Positions 1-7,240 are shown, counted from the stretch's first letter. The stretch is DNA of 9,790 nt from Novosphingobium sp. UBA6722 (GCA_002454125.1 DKII01000029.1:1-9790), one strand, 5' to 3'. The notes: generated by a model from the sequence alone, not told the origin. Numbers and translations are program-made.

Positions 1-158
1 TGCGCGCTGCTTGTCAGCCTTTCGCCCGAAAGCGCGCCAGCCAAGCCTGTCCGGTTCAGGCACCCCGCGCCGGCCCGCCCGTTCGCGTGTTTTCCTCTGG
101 CGTAGGGTCCGGGTTCGCCGCCGGATGGTTTGGTGCGAGAGCGCAATAACCGAACCAT

Positions 159-226
159 CGTCATCCCCGCGAAAGCGGGGACCCAGAGTCTGCCAACACT
201 GGATCCCCGCCTACGCGGGGATGACG
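159..226. repeat. REP-like palindromic intergenic element
   Basis: The outer arms are a perfect 12-base inverted repeat: CGTCATCCCCGC at 159-170 and GCGGGGATGACG at 215-226. Each half also folds on itself. The left half is CCCCGC-GAAA-GCGGGG (165-180, GNRA-type loop) and the right half is ATCCCCGC-CTAC-GCGGGGAT (203-222). The inner flanks also pair: GGGGACCCAG at 177-186 is the reverse complement of CTGGATCCCC at 199-208 with one mismatch. The element can therefore form one long hairpin or two short ones. From memory, sequences of this form are dispersed in intergenic regions of sphingomonads and related bacteria; no copy count can be made here. It lies 19 bases past the stop of the leftward serine hydrolase gene, so it may help end that transcript. 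Confidence 0.8.
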
Positions 227-245
227 GGTAAGGGGAGGGCTCAGT

Positions 246-1439
246 TTACCGCCCCTGCTCCGCATCAATCAGCGCCTGGACCTGCTTGTAGAACGCCTCG
301 CGGGCATCGGGTTCCGGGCCCTTGGTGGCGCGGGTCCAGTTGGCGTTAGAGGCGATTACCAGGCGCCGCTTGGGATCGATGAAGATGCCCTGGCCGAAGA
401 TGCCCTGCGCGGCGACGGAACCATCATCATAGGTCCACCACTGGAAGCCATAACCGTGGCCGGGCTCGCCGATGTCCTTCTGCTTGACGGTGGCCTGGGC
501 GAACCAGTCCGCCGGCACGATCTGCTTGTCACCAGCCTTGCCATTGGCCAGCACGAACAGGCCGAAGCGGGCATAGTCGCGCGTTGCAGCCTGGATGCAG
601 CAGCCGGCAATCTCATGCCCGGTCTTGCCCTGCAGCCAGGTCGCCTTGGCCTCCATGCCGGCGGGCTGCCAGACCTTTTCCTGGAGGTACTGCGCCAGCG
701 GCTTCTTGGTGGCCGAGCTGACCAGCACGCCGATCAGGTTGGTTTCGCCGGTGTTGTAATGCCACACCTCGCCCGGCGGGTGCGCGCGGGGGAGTTTGCG
801 CATATAGCTGACGGTCGCGTCGAGGCCGTCTTCCGGCTCGGCATTGTTGAACTTGGCGACGTCGGCGTTGGGGTCCTCGTAATCCTCGTTCCACTGCACG
901 CCCGAACTCATCGTCAGCAGCTGGCGGATCGAAACGTCATCATAGGCCGAGCCCTTGAGGCCGGGGATATACTGGCTGACCTTGTCTTCCAGGCTCTTGA
1001 TATAGCCGTCCTGGATCGCCGCGCCGACCAGCGTGGAGGTGAACGACTTGGCGACCGAGAAGCTGGTCCAGCGCCCTTCCGGGCCGAAGCCCAGGCCATA
1101 TTTCTCGAACCGCAGCTTGCCGTCCTGCAGGATCACGATCCCGGCCGAACGCTGCTTGGCCATGTAATCGTCAATGCCGGGAATGGTCAGCGGCTTGCCC
1201 TGGGGCAGCGGCAGCGGGGTTGCCGAAGGGGCGATCTCGCTTGCGGTCGCCAGCACCGGCAGGCGGTCCATCGCCCGGAAGGCGGCATCGCGCTGGTCGA
1301 GCTGCCACATCAGCACATCGCGATTGGTCGGTAGCGCGCCAAGCAGTCCGCGGGTTTCCTGATCGAGGCCAGCATACCAGCCGCCGCCCGCCAGCAGCAC
1401 GGCGCCGAGCGCGCCGAGGGCAATGGTCCGTTTCCGCAT
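246..1439 (-). CDS. Membrane-anchored serine hydrolase, NylB/beta-lactamase-fold family
   Basis: This 397-residue protein belongs to the penicillin-binding/class C beta-lactamase fold (PF00144). It looks closest to the 6-aminohexanoate-dimer hydrolase (NylB) and esterase-like branch. Residues 5-23 form a hydrophobic signal or anchor segment with no lipobox cysteine, so the catalytic domain should be periplasmic. The catalytic SxxK is S128-V-A-K131 in the context TSFSVAKSF. The second motif is Y228-N-T-G-E-T-N, and the third-motif position reads G349-Q-G rather than a K/H-containing triad. The reading frame stays open upstream to 1574, but the ATG at 1439 is preferred: it is preceded at 6 bases by AGGGAGAGAG (1455-1446), begins a clean signal sequence, and avoids overlapping ugd. 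The gene lies 76 bases after ugd on the same strand and is probably its distal operon partner. The natural substrate (ester, amide or peptide) cannot be told from sequence. Confidence 0.88.
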   Translation of the reverse strand: MRKRTIALGALGAVLLAGGGWYAGLDQETRGLLGALPTNRDVLMWQLDQRDAAFRAMDRLPVLATASEIAPSATPLPLPQGKPLTIPGIDDYMAKQRSAGIVILQDGKLRFEKYGLGFGPEGRWTSFSVAKSFTSTLVGAAIQDGYIKSLEDKVSQYIPGLKGSAYDDVSIRQLLTMSSGVQWNEDYEDPNADVAKFNNAEPEDGLDATVSYMRKLPRAHPPGEVWHYNTGETNLIGVLVSSATKKPLAQYLQEKVWQPAGMEAKATWLQGKTGHEIAGCCIQAATRDYARFGLFVLANGKAGDKQIVPADWFAQATVKQKDIGEPGHGYGFQWWTYDDGSVAAQGIFGQGIFIDPKRRLVIASNANWTRATKGPEPDAREAFYKQVQALIDAEQGR

Positions 1440-1515
1440 CGTGATCTCTCTCCCTGTTATCGCCCGCACCATAGCCAGCGCGCGCGATGAGGAAAGAGGG
1501 CGAGCTGAAGAGCGG

Positions 1516-2826
1516 CTAGGCGCGCCCGACGCTCGAATAGGCAAAGCCCTTGGCGCGGACTTCGGCCGGGTCATAGATGTTGCGCAGATCGACCAGCACC
1601 GGCGCCTTGGCCAGCGTCTTGACCTTGTTCAGATCGAGCGCGCGGAAGGCGTCCCATTCGGTCACGATCACCACGGCATCGGCGCCTTCGATCGCGGCAT
1701 AGGCATTGGGCTGCATCTCCACCTCGGGCATCAGCGGCCGGGCCTGTTCCATGCCTTCGGGGTCATAGGCCGCGACGTTCACCCCGGCATCGGCCAAGGC
1801 CATGGCGATCGCGATCGAGGGGCTGTCGCGCATGTCATCGGTGTTGGGTTTGAAGGTCAGCCCCAGCATGGCAACCTTCTTGCCGCGCGCCGCCTCCATG
1901 CCGCCCAGCGCCTCGATCACCTTGCGGCCCATCGCGCGCTTGCGGCTGTCGTTGACCTTGACCACGGCCTCGACGATTCTAGTCGGGGCCTCATAGTCCT
2001 CGGCGGTCTTGAGCAGGGCGAGGGTGTCCTTGGGGAAGCACGAGCCGCCATAGCCGGGGCCGGCGTGGAGGAATTTCGATCCGATCCGCCCGTCCATGCC
2101 GATCCCGCGGGAAACGTCCTGGACATCGGCGCCAACCTTTTCGCACAGGTCCGCCATCTCGTTGATGAAGGTGATCTTGACCGCCAGGAAGGCATTGGCG
2201 GCGTACTTGATCAGCTCGCTCGAACGCCGGCTGGTGAACAGCAGCGGTGACTTGTTGAGGAACAGCGGGCGATAGACCTCGGTCATCACGGCCCGCGCCC
2301 AGTCATCCTCGGTGCCGACCACGATCCGGTCGGGATGCTTGAAATCGCTGATCGCCGCGCCTTCGCGCAGGAATTCGGGGTTGGAGGCAACGGCAAAGCG
2401 CACCGGCAGATTTGCTTCCGAGAGGATCCGCTCAACCTCGTCACCGGTGCCGACCGGCACGGTCGACTTGGTGACGACCACCGCATCGTTCTTCAGGTTC
2501 TGGCCGATCTCCTCGGCCACGGCATAGACATAGGACAGGTCGGCATGGCCATCGCCGCGGCGGCTGGGGGTGCCGACGGCGATGAAGATCGCGCTGGCCC
2601 CGGCGATCCCTTCGGCCAGGTCAGTGGTGAACGACAGGCGTCCGGCCTTGACGTTAGAGCCGACCAGTTCGGCCAGGCCCGGCTCGTAAATCGGCATCAC
2701 GCCGGCGCGCAGGCTGTCGATCTTGGCGGGGTCCTTGTCGATGCAGACCACTTCGTGCCCGAAATCGGCAAAGCAAGCGCCCGAAACCAGGCCCACATAG
2801 CCCGAGCCGACCATTGCAATCTTCAT
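1516..2826 (-). CDS. ugd: UDP-glucose 6-dehydrogenase
   Basis: This cytoplasmic enzyme oxidises UDP-glucose to UDP-glucuronate in two NAD+-dependent steps and supplies uronic-acid precursors for polysaccharides. At 436 residues it has the normal family length and all three domains. The N-terminal Rossmann motif is G7-S-G-Y-V-G12, with the NAD-ribose acid at D30. STVPVG is at 121-126 and NPEFLREG at 149-156. ELIKYAANAF in the central helix carries K207. The catalytic cysteine C263 lies in GGSCFPKD, with D267. The C-terminal UDP-binding domain has LTFKPNTDD (323-331). The ATG is preceded by AGAGGA (2839-2834) at 7 bases; this ribosome site lies within the last codons of the upstream phosphatase gene, only 3 bases away, so translation is probably coupled. 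GDP-mannose dehydrogenase is a close relative, but the overall match favours Ugd. Confidence 0.96.
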   Translation of the reverse strand: MKIAMVGSGYVGLVSGACFADFGHEVVCIDKDPAKIDSLRAGVMPIYEPGLAELVGSNVKAGRLSFTTDLAEGIAGASAIFIAVGTPSRRGDGHADLSYVYAVAEEIGQNLKNDAVVVTKSTVPVGTGDEVERILSEANLPVRFAVASNPEFLREGAAISDFKHPDRIVVGTEDDWARAVMTEVYRPLFLNKSPLLFTSRRSSELIKYAANAFLAVKITFINEMADLCEKVGADVQDVSRGIGMDGRIGSKFLHAGPGYGGSCFPKDTLALLKTAEDYEAPTRIVEAVVKVNDSRKRAMGRKVIEALGGMEAARGKKVAMLGLTFKPNTDDMRDSPSIAIAMALADAGVNVAAYDPEGMEQARPLMPEVEMQPNAYAAIEGADAVVIVTEWDAFRALDLNKVKTLAKAPVLVDLRNIYDPAEVRAKGFAYSSVGRA

Positions 2827-2829
2827 CGT

Positions 2830-3624
2830 CTAGTCCTCTGTCCTGACGCGCACCGCGCCATCGCTCGCCTCTGCCGTTAGCAGCCAGCGGGTTGTTCCTT
2901 CCAGCCCCAGCGCAGTCAACCGCCCGCTGCTGTAGGCCCCGGTATCGATGCCGATCCGGTTGCTCCGGAAATCGGCCTTGTCGGTAATGCTATGGCCGTG
3001 GACCACGACCGCGCCAAAATCATCGGCGTGATCGAGAAACGGCTCGCGGATCCAGCGCAGGTCGCCGACTTTCTGGGCAGCCAGCGCAACGCCTGGGCGG
3101 ACCCCGGCATGGACGAAGTGATAGTCCCCGATCGTCACCTGGTCTTCGAAGCTGGCGACGAAATCGAGGTCGGCCTGCGGGATCGCCGCCTGGGCCAGTT
3201 CCATCACTTCCTCGATCTCGGCACGGGTATATTCGGCCGGATCGATCGGATAGGACAGCAGCGTCTCGCGCCCGCCAAAGCGCAGGAACCGGCGCATCAC
3301 GCTGGGCTTGCGCAGCGCGGTCAGGAACATCTCCTCGTGATTGCCCATCAGGATCCGCACCCGCCGGCGCTGCTGCCAGTCGCGCGCGAGGCGCAGCACG
3401 CCAGCGCTGTCAGGCCCGCGGTCAATCAGGTCACCCAGAAGAATCACTGTCGTCCGGGCCGGCCCGCGCGCGGCATCGTCGGCGTCTATTCCGGCGATGA
3501 GCGCTGCGAACAGGTCCGCGCAGCCGTGCACATCGCCCACGGCATAGACTCGCTCACCCGCCGGAATCGCGGCGGTGGGGGCGGGCTGGGCGGCCCCAAA
3601 GAACTGGCGCAGGCGGGAAAACAT
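2830..3624 (-). CDS. PPP/ApaH-like metallophosphatase
   Basis: This 264-residue calcineurin-like phosphoesterase (PF00149) is of the bacterial PPP type, a group that includes Ser/Thr protein phosphatases and the diadenosine tetraphosphatase ApaH. The dinuclear-metal motifs appear in order: GDVHG (30-34), GDLIDRG (64-70), GNHE (94-97), HAG (172-174) and HGH (209-211). No signal peptide or membrane segment is visible, so it should be cytoplasmic. The frame is open to 3990, but upstream of 3690 it runs into the divergent porin gene and reads as low-quality sequence. I choose the ATG at 3624, a short distance before the conserved core. An ATG at 3690 is possible and has a modest AGGTG site 7 bases upstream, but the 22 added residues use unusual codons and would contain the promoter-like element at 3635-3663. 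It is the first gene of the leftward block and ends 3 bases before ugd. Substrate (phosphoprotein or dinucleotide) is unresolved. Confidence 0.88.
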   Translation of the reverse strand: MFSRLRQFFGAAQPAPTAAIPAGERVYAVGDVHGCADLFAALIAGIDADDAARGPARTTVILLGDLIDRGPDSAGVLRLARDWQQRRRVRILMGNHEEMFLTALRKPSVMRRFLRFGGRETLLSYPIDPAEYTRAEIEEVMELAQAAIPQADLDFVASFEDQVTIGDYHFVHAGVRPGVALAAQKVGDLRWIREPFLDHADDFGAVVVHGHSITDKADFRSNRIGIDTGAYSSGRLTALGLEGTTRWLLTAEASDGAVRVRTED

Positions 3625-3634
3625 CAGGACCGCG

Positions 3635-3663
3635 CCTATAGCCGCGCGGGGCTTAACCGACAA
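3635..3663 (-). promoter_or_regulatory. Candidate promoter for phosphatase-ugd operon
   Basis: On the minus strand TTGTCG (3663-3658) and TATAGG (3640-3635) are separated by exactly 17 bases, each matching four of six positions of the housekeeping -35 and -10 consensus. The -10 box ends 10 bases before the ATG at 3624, so transcription would start only a few bases before the start codon. No Shine-Dalgarno sequence is seen there, which would fit a leaderless or near-leaderless mRNA. If translation starts at 3690 instead, this element would lie inside the gene and be coincidental. Confidence 0.4.
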
Positions 3664-3856
3664 TGACGCGATCGGCCGGACCGTTGCCATAAAAGCACAC
3701 CTGGACCTCGCGTGTAATCTTTGTGTCGCTTTCCTCTTGTGCGCTGCAACAAAGCTGTGCCACCCGGGTCTCGTCCGAACCGAATGCTGCCGGACCGAGC
3801 AGCAAGGGGCGGGCGCAGGTGGGACGAAGCACCAACAATCGCATAGGAAGATTGAC

Positions 3857-4612
3857 ATGCTCACGTCCGTCCGCAGCCTCGTCGCTGCAACCCTTCTCGC
3901 CGGCACTGCGCTGGCTGCTACTCCGGCCCTGGCCGATGAAACCGACGCTCCGGCCGATCTGACCGTCACCGGCAATGCCGCCATCGTCACCGACTACCGC
4001 TTCCGCGGCCTGTCGCTTTCGGGTGGTGATTTCGCTGTCCAGGGTTCGATCAACCTCAACCACTCGTCGGGTCTCTACATCGGCACCTGGGCCTCGAGCC
4101 TCGAGCAGGACGCGCTCGACATCTATGGTTCGACCGAAGTTGACGTCTATGCCGGCTGGACCGGCAAGGTCAGCAGCGGCCTGACCGCTGACGTCGGCCT
4201 GCTCTATTACGTCTATCCCTCGGGCAGCTTTGGCGATGGCAACGTGTTCGAGCCCTACGCCTCGCTGACCGCCGCGATCGGCCCGGCCAGCGCCAAGTTC
4301 GGCCTGAACTATGCCTGGAAGCAGGATTCGCTGGGCGGTGACGACAACCTCTATCTCTACACCGACTGGTCGCTTGCCGTGCTGAGCACGCCGATCACCG
4401 TGACGGCCCACGCCGGCTACACCGATGGCGCGCTTTCGCCCAAGCGGCTGACGCTGGCCGGCACCGGCGGCGGCTGGGACTACAGCCTGGGCGCCAGCGC
4501 CACGCTGTACAAGGGCCTGTCGATCGGCGTCGCCTACGTCGGCGTCGATGGCAATTCGATCGGCGGCTTCTCGGACGATGCCGTGGTCGGGACGCTCAAG
4601 TACAGCTTCTAA
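3857..4612 (+). CDS. TorF-family putative outer-membrane porin
   Basis: The 251-residue product resembles the TorF putative porin family (TIGR02001), found mostly in proteobacteria. A typical Sec signal peptide ends in TPALA, with cleavage predicted after residue 26. The mature part consists of alternating aromatic/hydrophobic strands typical of a small outer-membrane beta-barrel, beginning with VTDYRFRGLSLSGG, a phrase characteristic of this family. It ends in GTLKYSF, a C-terminal phenylalanine barrel-assembly signal. The frame extends upstream to 3575, but the ATG at 3857 is clearly the start: AGGAAG (3845-3850) lies 6 bases before it and the signal peptide begins there. The transported solute is unknown. 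It is transcribed divergently from the phosphatase across 232 bases. TGTAAT at 3713-3718 is -10-like, but no matching -35 was found, so its promoter is not assigned. A strong terminator follows. Confidence 0.9.
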   Translation: MLTSVRSLVAATLLAGTALAATPALADETDAPADLTVTGNAAIVTDYRFRGLSLSGGDFAVQGSINLNHSSGLYIGTWASSLEQDALDIYGSTEVDVYAGWTGKVSSGLTADVGLLYYVYPSGSFGDGNVFEPYASLTAAIGPASAKFGLNYAWKQDSLGGDDNLYLYTDWSLAVLSTPITVTAHAGYTDGALSPKRLTLAGTGGGWDYSLGASATLYKGLSIGVAYVGVDGNSIGGFSDDAVVGTLKYSF

Positions 4613-4631
4613 CAGTACCCTACGGGGTGAG

Positions 4632-4676
4632 CAGGGCGGCCCGTTCCGGGAAACCGGGGCGGGCCGTTCTGTTTTT
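4632..4676 (+). terminator. Intrinsic terminator of the porin gene
   Basis: Bases 4632-4643 pair with 4660-4671 as a 12-base-pair stem: a perfect CGGCCCG/CGGGCCG core plus five outer pairs, two of them G-T. The loop contains a second small stem, CCGG-GAAA-CCGG (4646-4657). Five T residues follow at 4672-4676. It starts 19 bases after the porin stop codon. There is no T tract in the other direction, so it is expected to act only on rightward transcription. Confidence 0.88.
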
Positions 4677-4677
4677 G

Positions 4678-4740
4678 CTGTTTCAGCGCGGCTGAAACAG
4701 GGGCACCACCGGCCCGGCGGTGCCCTCCGCGTCAGCGGAG
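4678..4740. repeat. Three adjoining hairpins between convergent genes
   Basis: Immediately after the porin terminator there are three more inverted repeats. CTGTTTCAG/CTGAAACAG (4678-4686 and 4692-4700) is a perfect 9-base-pair stem with a 5-base loop. GGGCACC/GGTGCCC (4701-4707 and 4719-4725) is a 7-base-pair stem. CTCCGC-GTCA-GCGGAG (4725-4740) is a 6-base-pair stem that shares one base with the previous one and ends 4 bases from the stop codon of the leftward SIMPL gene. None has a T tract on either strand. They may protect mRNA 3' ends, or block transcription entering from either gene. Confidence 0.75.
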
Positions 4741-4744
4741 CAGA

Positions 4745-5500
4745 TCAACGCAGATAGAAATCCACCGTCGTGACCACCCGGACCTTCTTGTAAGGCGTAT
4801 CGGAAACGCCCCAGCCGCCGCCCGAATCGCCATCGCGCGCGGTCACTTCGAAATAGCCTTGGGTGGCGCTCTTGATGTTGCCGACGCTGGTGCCGCTGTC
4901 CTTGGCGAACTGTTCGGCCGAGGCGCGGGCGTCCTTGGTCGCGGCAGCCACCATCTCGGGCTTGATCGCGTTGAGCTTGGTATAGGTAAAGGCAATGCCC
5001 GAGCCTTCCTCCAGCACCACGCCGCGCCGGACCAGCTCGAACTGGCGGCGCACGGCGGCCTGGGCGCGCTTGATGTCGGTGGTACGCAGGGTCATCCGCT
5101 GGCGCACGGTAAAGCGCTGGATGCCGTTCTCGCTGAACTGGTTGACGTTGACCCCGGTCGGCTGGAGATCGTCCGCCGGAAAACCCAGCTCGCGGAAGAA
5201 GGCGCGGATCGATTCCGAATCGCGATCGACCGAGGCCTGGGCTGTCGCAAGGTCCGGGGCGGAGGCCGAATAGGCGATCGTCCAGGTGGCCAGGTCGGCC
5301 GTCACCTCGCGCTCGGCCAGGCCGCGCACGGTGACCGAGCGATCGGCATCCTTGGCCCGGACCAGACCGTTGCCCAGCAGATAACCGCCGGCGATCAGGC
5401 CCAGGGTCAGCACGCCGGCGCTGGCCAGCCAGCGGCGGGTCACCGGGTCATGCCAGAAACGGCTGGCGGGTGCGGCGGAATCGGAACTATAGTCAGACAT
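4745..5500 (-). CDS. SIMPL (DUF541) domain envelope protein
   Basis: This 251-residue protein has a short cytoplasmic N-terminus, one membrane span at about residues 25-46 (LASAGVLTLGLIAGGYLLG), and a SIMPL/DUF541 domain (PF04402, YggE/BP26-like) over the rest, expected to face the periplasm. Family hallmarks are SVTVRGLAEREVTADLATW near the start of the domain, the QPTGVNVNQ stretch, and the closing VRVVTTVDFYLR. The family's biochemical role is poorly defined; members have been linked to oxidative-stress tolerance and some form ring-shaped oligomers. The ATG at 5500 is preceded by GGAG (5511-5508) at 7 bases. The gene stands alone, divergent from gloA with 96 bases between them and convergent with the porin. 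Confidence 0.9.
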   Translation of the reverse strand: MSDYSSDSAAPASRFWHDPVTRRWLASAGVLTLGLIAGGYLLGNGLVRAKDADRSVTVRGLAEREVTADLATWTIAYSASAPDLATAQASVDRDSESIRAFFRELGFPADDLQPTGVNVNQFSENGIQRFTVRQRMTLRTTDIKRAQAAVRRQFELVRRGVVLEEGSGIAFTYTKLNAIKPEMVAAATKDARASAEQFAKDSGTSVGNIKSATQGYFEVTARDGDSGGGWGVSDTPYKKVRVVTTVDFYLR

Positions 5501-5596
5501 GAGCGGTCTCCGGATCGACCCGGCGGTGTTTGCCGCAACCTGCCTGTCTGGACGATGAACCGTTCCGTGTTAGCGACGAATTGAGTTGGAGTTGCC

Positions 5597-6031
5597 GTGA
5601 CCCGTTACCTGCACACCATGATCCGCGTGACCGATCCCGAAGCGACGGTCGCCTTCTTCGAGCTGATTGGCTTGAAGGAAGTGCGGCGCTTTTCGAGCGA
5701 GCAGGGCCGCTTCACGCTGATCTTCCTGGCCGCTCCGGGGCAGGAAGGGCTGGCCGAGGTTGAGCTGACCTATAACTGGCCGCCCGAGAACGGCGAGGGT
5801 GAGGTCTATACCGGCGGCCGCAATTTTGGCCACCTCGCCTACCGGGTCGAGAATATCTACGCGACCTGCCAGGCGCTGCTCGATGCCGGCCACACGATCC
5901 ACCGCCCGCCGCGCGACGGGCACATGGCCTTCGTCAAGTCGCCCGACGGTATCTCGGTCGAGCTGCTGCAGGATGGGCACCTTGAACCGCAGGAACCCTG
6001 GGCCTCGATGCCCAATGTCGGCAGCTGGTAG
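5597..6031 (+). CDS. gloA: Lactoylglutathione lyase (glyoxalase I)
   Basis: This cytoplasmic metalloenzyme isomerises the methylglyoxal-glutathione hemithioacetal to S-lactoylglutathione. The 144-residue product is a single VOC-fold unit very close to E. coli GloA, with LHTMIRV near the start and VELTYNW in the middle. The four metal ligands align with those of E. coli: H6, E56, H79 (in FGH) and E122 (in VELL). There is no long insertion of the kind seen in zinc-type enzymes, so a nickel/cobalt-type enzyme is expected. The start is GTG at 5597, supported by GGAG (5588-5591) 5 bases upstream and by alignment of the conserved N-terminus; no in-frame ATG precedes it within the conserved region. 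Its stop lies 3 bases from the stop of convergent nhaA, and no terminator fits between them. Confidence 0.95.
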   Translation: MTRYLHTMIRVTDPEATVAFFELIGLKEVRRFSSEQGRFTLIFLAAPGQEGLAEVELTYNWPPENGEGEVYTGGRNFGHLAYRVENIYATCQALLDAGHTIHRPPRDGHMAFVKSPDGISVELLQDGHLEPQEPWASMPNVGSW

Positions 6032-6034
6032 GCC

Positions 6035-7210
6035 CTAACCGCGCGGCCGGGCAAACCGCAGCAGCGCAAAGCCGCACAGCGCTGAAACCAGCGATCCGGC
6101 CAGCACGCCCAGCTTGGCCTCGTCGATCAGCGCCGGCTGGCCGGGGAAGGCCAGGGCGCCGATGAACAGGCTCATCGTAAAGCCGATCCCGCACAGCATG
6201 GCCATTCCGGCCAGTTGCTGCGGGCTGGCCGGCGGCGGCTCGGCCAGCTTGAACGCCTTGGCCAGCAGGATCGCCCCCAGGATGCCGATCGGCTTGCCCA
6301 GCAGGAGCCCCAGGGCAATGCCCAGCGGCAGCGGGCCGAAACCTTGGCCGCCGGACAGTTCCACCCCGGCATTGGCAAAGCCGAACAGCGGCACCACGAA
6401 ATAGGCGCTCCATGGCACCAGTGCATGCTCCATCCGCAGCAGCAGGCTGTCGCCGTGGCGGTCAAGCTTGAGCGGGATGGTGAAGGCGGCCAGCACCCCG
6501 GCCACGGTCGCGTGGACACCGGAATGGAGCACGCAGTACCAGGCGGCAATCGCCAGCAGGACATAGGGCCAGCCGCGCTGGACCTTGAGCCGCGCCAGCA
6601 CGGCCATCAACGCCAAGATCGCCGCGCCGCCGCCCAGCCAGGCCAGCTTGAGCTGCGCGGTATAGAACAGCGCGATGATCGCCACAGCGCCCAGGTCATC
6701 GACGATCGCCACGGTCAGCAGGAACAATCGCAGCGCCGGCGGCCCGCGCTTGCCGAGCAGGGCGAGGACGCCGACAGCAAAGGCAATGTCGGTTGCCGCC
6801 GGGATCGCCCAGCCGCGCGCGAGGCCCGGCTCACTGCCGGCCACGCCCAGGTAGATCAGTGCCGGGACCGCCATGCCGCCGATCGCTGCCAGCACAGGCA
6901 GGCGGCGCTGGGCCGGGGTGGACAGCTCACCCACCAGCACCTCGCGCTTGATCTCCAGCCCGACGACGAAGAAGAACACCGCCATGACCGCATCGTTGAT
7001 CCACAGGTGCGCGGTTTCCAGCTTGGGGATCGGCGTCCACGGCAGCGGGGCGTGGAGCAGCGCGTGGTAAGTGCCGGACAGGGCCGAATTGGCCGCCAGC
7101 ATCGCCAGCACGGCGGCCAGGATCAGCAGCAGGCCGGCCCCGGCCTCGCCGCCGAACAAGCGGGTGAGGGCGCTGGCAAGACGCGAGGCGAGATGACGAT
7201 TTGCAGGCAT
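6035..7210 (-). CDS. nhaA: Na+/H+ antiporter NhaA
   Basis: This inner-membrane secondary transporter exports Na+ in exchange for protons, giving sodium and alkaline-pH tolerance. The 391-residue product has the usual NhaA length and about a dozen hydrophobic segments. Key sites are present: the ion-binding pair D171-D172 in AIVDDLGAV (D163/D164 of E. coli), T140-D141 in ATDIAFA (T132/D133), the conserved lysine K306 in GKPIGI, and H233 in GVHATVAG, matching the histidine linked to pH response. VVGLEIKRE (82-90) and GIGFTMSLFIG (341-351) are further signatures. The frame continues to a TTG at 7246, but the ATG at 7210 is preferred because it starts just before the conserved N-terminal region; its Shine-Dalgarno is weak. 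It is divergent from the glycosyltransferase gene across 100 bases. Confidence 0.96.
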   Translation of the reverse strand: MPANRHLASRLASALTRLFGGEAGAGLLLILAAVLAMLAANSALSGTYHALLHAPLPWTPIPKLETAHLWINDAVMAVFFFVVGLEIKREVLVGELSTPAQRRLPVLAAIGGMAVPALIYLGVAGSEPGLARGWAIPAATDIAFAVGVLALLGKRGPPALRLFLLTVAIVDDLGAVAIIALFYTAQLKLAWLGGGAAILALMAVLARLKVQRGWPYVLLAIAAWYCVLHSGVHATVAGVLAAFTIPLKLDRHGDSLLLRMEHALVPWSAYFVVPLFGFANAGVELSGGQGFGPLPLGIALGLLLGKPIGILGAILLAKAFKLAEPPPASPQQLAGMAMLCGIGFTMSLFIGALAFPGQPALIDEAKLGVLAGSLVSALCGFALLRFARPRG

Positions 7211-7240
7211 GACTCGATCAATCGGGCAATCGCGGACGCG

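Noticed and set aside
1..105. Possible gene ends at the left edge: a minus-strand GTG at 63 open to the window edge, or a plus-strand frame ending at TAG 103-105
   Set aside because: The minus frame (VPEPDRLGWRAFGRKADKQRA begins it) looks somewhat protein-like and would continue the leftward gene direction, but it has no ribosome site and only 21 codons are visible. Neither option can be supported without sequence to the left.
11..349. Plus-strand frame of 112 codons at the left end
   Set aside because: It reads straight through the palindromic repeat and into the antisense of the serine hydrolase. There is no ribosome site, and the product is Arg/Pro-rich without features.
1423..2250. Plus-strand open frame of 275 codons across the ugd gene
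   Set aside because: It is antisense to clearly functional ugd codons and has no ribosome site or recognisable domain. The His/Gly/Asp-rich composition is typical of reverse-complement shadow frames. The plus frame at 456-1334 over the serine hydrolase is rejected for the same reason.
3786..3803. Small hairpin GCTGC/GCAGC in the porin leader
   Set aside because: A 5-base-pair stem with an 8-base loop is expected by chance in GC-rich DNA. No riboswitch-like conserved core or terminator follows it.
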